Assembly (NCBI GenBank): GCA_019636695.1
Contig: JAHBXD010000007.1
Coordinates: 62,001-126,000 of the forward strand
Length of the DNA: 64,000 bases
Reading direction: 5' to 3'
Origin: Phycisphaeraceae bacterium
GTDB lineage: Bacteria; Planctomycetota; Phycisphaerae; Phycisphaerales; UBA1924
The stretch's first letter is position 1, and the number at the start of each line of letters is the position of its first letter. Positions 63,610 through 64,000 of the stretch are shown piece after piece. Under the pieces are notes generated by a model, which made no database searches, had not been told where the DNA came from, and saw only the letters and a list, made by a program, of their open reading frames with translations. The translations under genes and the position numbers were made by a program.

Positions 63610-64000
63610 ATGTTCCCTGACGTGATCAAGCTTCCCGCCGAGCTTGTTGTCCGGTTGCGTGGGCCGTACGAAGGCATGCGCGTCTGCGTCACGGGCGGCG
63701 CGGGGTTCATCGGCGGCCACCTCGTCGACGCGCTTCAAGCGCTCGGGGCAACTGTTTGGGTCATCGACGATTTATCCAACGCGGATGCCTCGCATCTCGC
63801 CGGAATGATGGATCTCGCCCCCGATCAGGTCAATTTCATCCACGGTTCCATACTCGAAGATGCCGCACTACGCACGGCCGTAACCGATGCGCACGTCATC
63901 TTTCATCTCGCGGCCGTCGGTTCTGTGCCTAGGTCGATCAGCGATCCGGAGCGATCATGGATCGTCAATGCTTCAGGCACCGTCCGCGTGCTCGAAGCCG
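63610..64000 (+). CDS. NAD-dependent epimerase/dehydratase, 5' end only
   Basis: From ATG 63610 the frame runs 130 codons to the window edge. After about 22 residues it gives MRVCVTGGAGFIGGHLVDAL (Rossmann GxxGxxG), VWVIDDLSNADASHL (acidic end of beta-2), FIHGSILED and VIFHLAAVGSVPRSISDP. These are typical of UDP-glucose 4-epimerase-like short-chain dehydrogenases. An internal ATG at 63676 fits the family start even better. The catalytic YxxxK lies beyond the window, so substrate cannot be assigned. Confidence 0.88.
   Translation, partial: MFPDVIKLPAELVVRLRGPYEGMRVCVTGGAGFIGGHLVDALQALGATVWVIDDLSNADASHLAGMMDLAPDQVNFIHGSILEDAALRTAVTDAHVIFHLAAVGSVPRSISDPERSWIVNASGTVRVLEA

Overview
The window looks like chromosomal DNA of a planctomycete, most likely of class Phycisphaerae. 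The signs are high G+C; a 3,193-residue secreted protein with the planctomycete LEPRxLL-type motif near its N terminus; three small exported proteins ending in a PEP-CTERM-like tail (VPGxx, hydrophobic stretch, RRRR); a tandem DUF1080 (3-keto-disaccharide hydrolase) protein; a type III glutamine synthetase; and a bacterial topoisomerase VI A/B pair. I see no phage, IS element, CRISPR array or integron. Taxonomy is inferred from protein families only.

Layout. 1-5.0 kb: a GH35 beta-galactosidase-like gene cut by the left edge, a TolC-family lipoprotein, and a secreted DUF1080 protein. 5.1-12 kb: a complete histidine operon, hisG-C-B-H-F-A/I/E-D. Its cistrons overlap by 4-7 bases, except for a 96-base gap before hisD. 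It is preceded by a short ORF with 5 His codons in 19 and by competing hairpins, which is the layout of a his attenuator. hisA, hisI and hisE are one ORF. 12-15.6 kb: topoisomerase VI subunits A and B. 15.8-23 kb: two PEP-CTERM-like proteins, ndk, aroA, a GroES-like protein, and a UspA / cation antiporter pair whose antiporter carries a PTS EIIA domain. 23-29.6 kb: a cysteine desulfurase, the rpmF-plsX-fabH operon, a degenerate 6-phosphogluconolactonase, thiG and a short MnmE-like GTPase. 29.6-33.4 kb: tRNA-Ile(CAU), glutamine synthetase III and citrate synthase.

33.5-38 kb: an M28 peptidase, an unknown membrane protein, a small charged protein and prmC. 38.1-48.3 kb: one giant surface or secreted gene behind a 770-base leader region. 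48.3-54.6 kb: two clpP genes, a metallophosphoesterase, yidC and full-length mnmE. 54.7-61 kb: a third PEP-CTERM-like protein, recG, an RsuA/RluB-type pseudouridine synthase with a small lipoprotein, and a coiled-coil protein. 61-64 kb: a BNR/sortilin-like secreted protein with two dockerin-like repeats, then the start of an NAD-dependent epimerase.

Most of the window is core metabolism (His, aromatic amino acids, fatty acid/phospholipid, thiamine, nitrogen, TCA), translation and tRNA modification, and protein quality control, interspersed with exported proteins. The strongest unusual signals are the his leader/attenuator, the HisA-HisI-HisE fusion, the topoisomerase VI pair, the inactivated metzincin-like domain at the end of the giant protein, the second MnmE-like GTPase, the ClpP pair in which one copy has a Ser-His-Asn triad, and the recurrence of lysine/alanine/proline-rich basic C-terminal tails.
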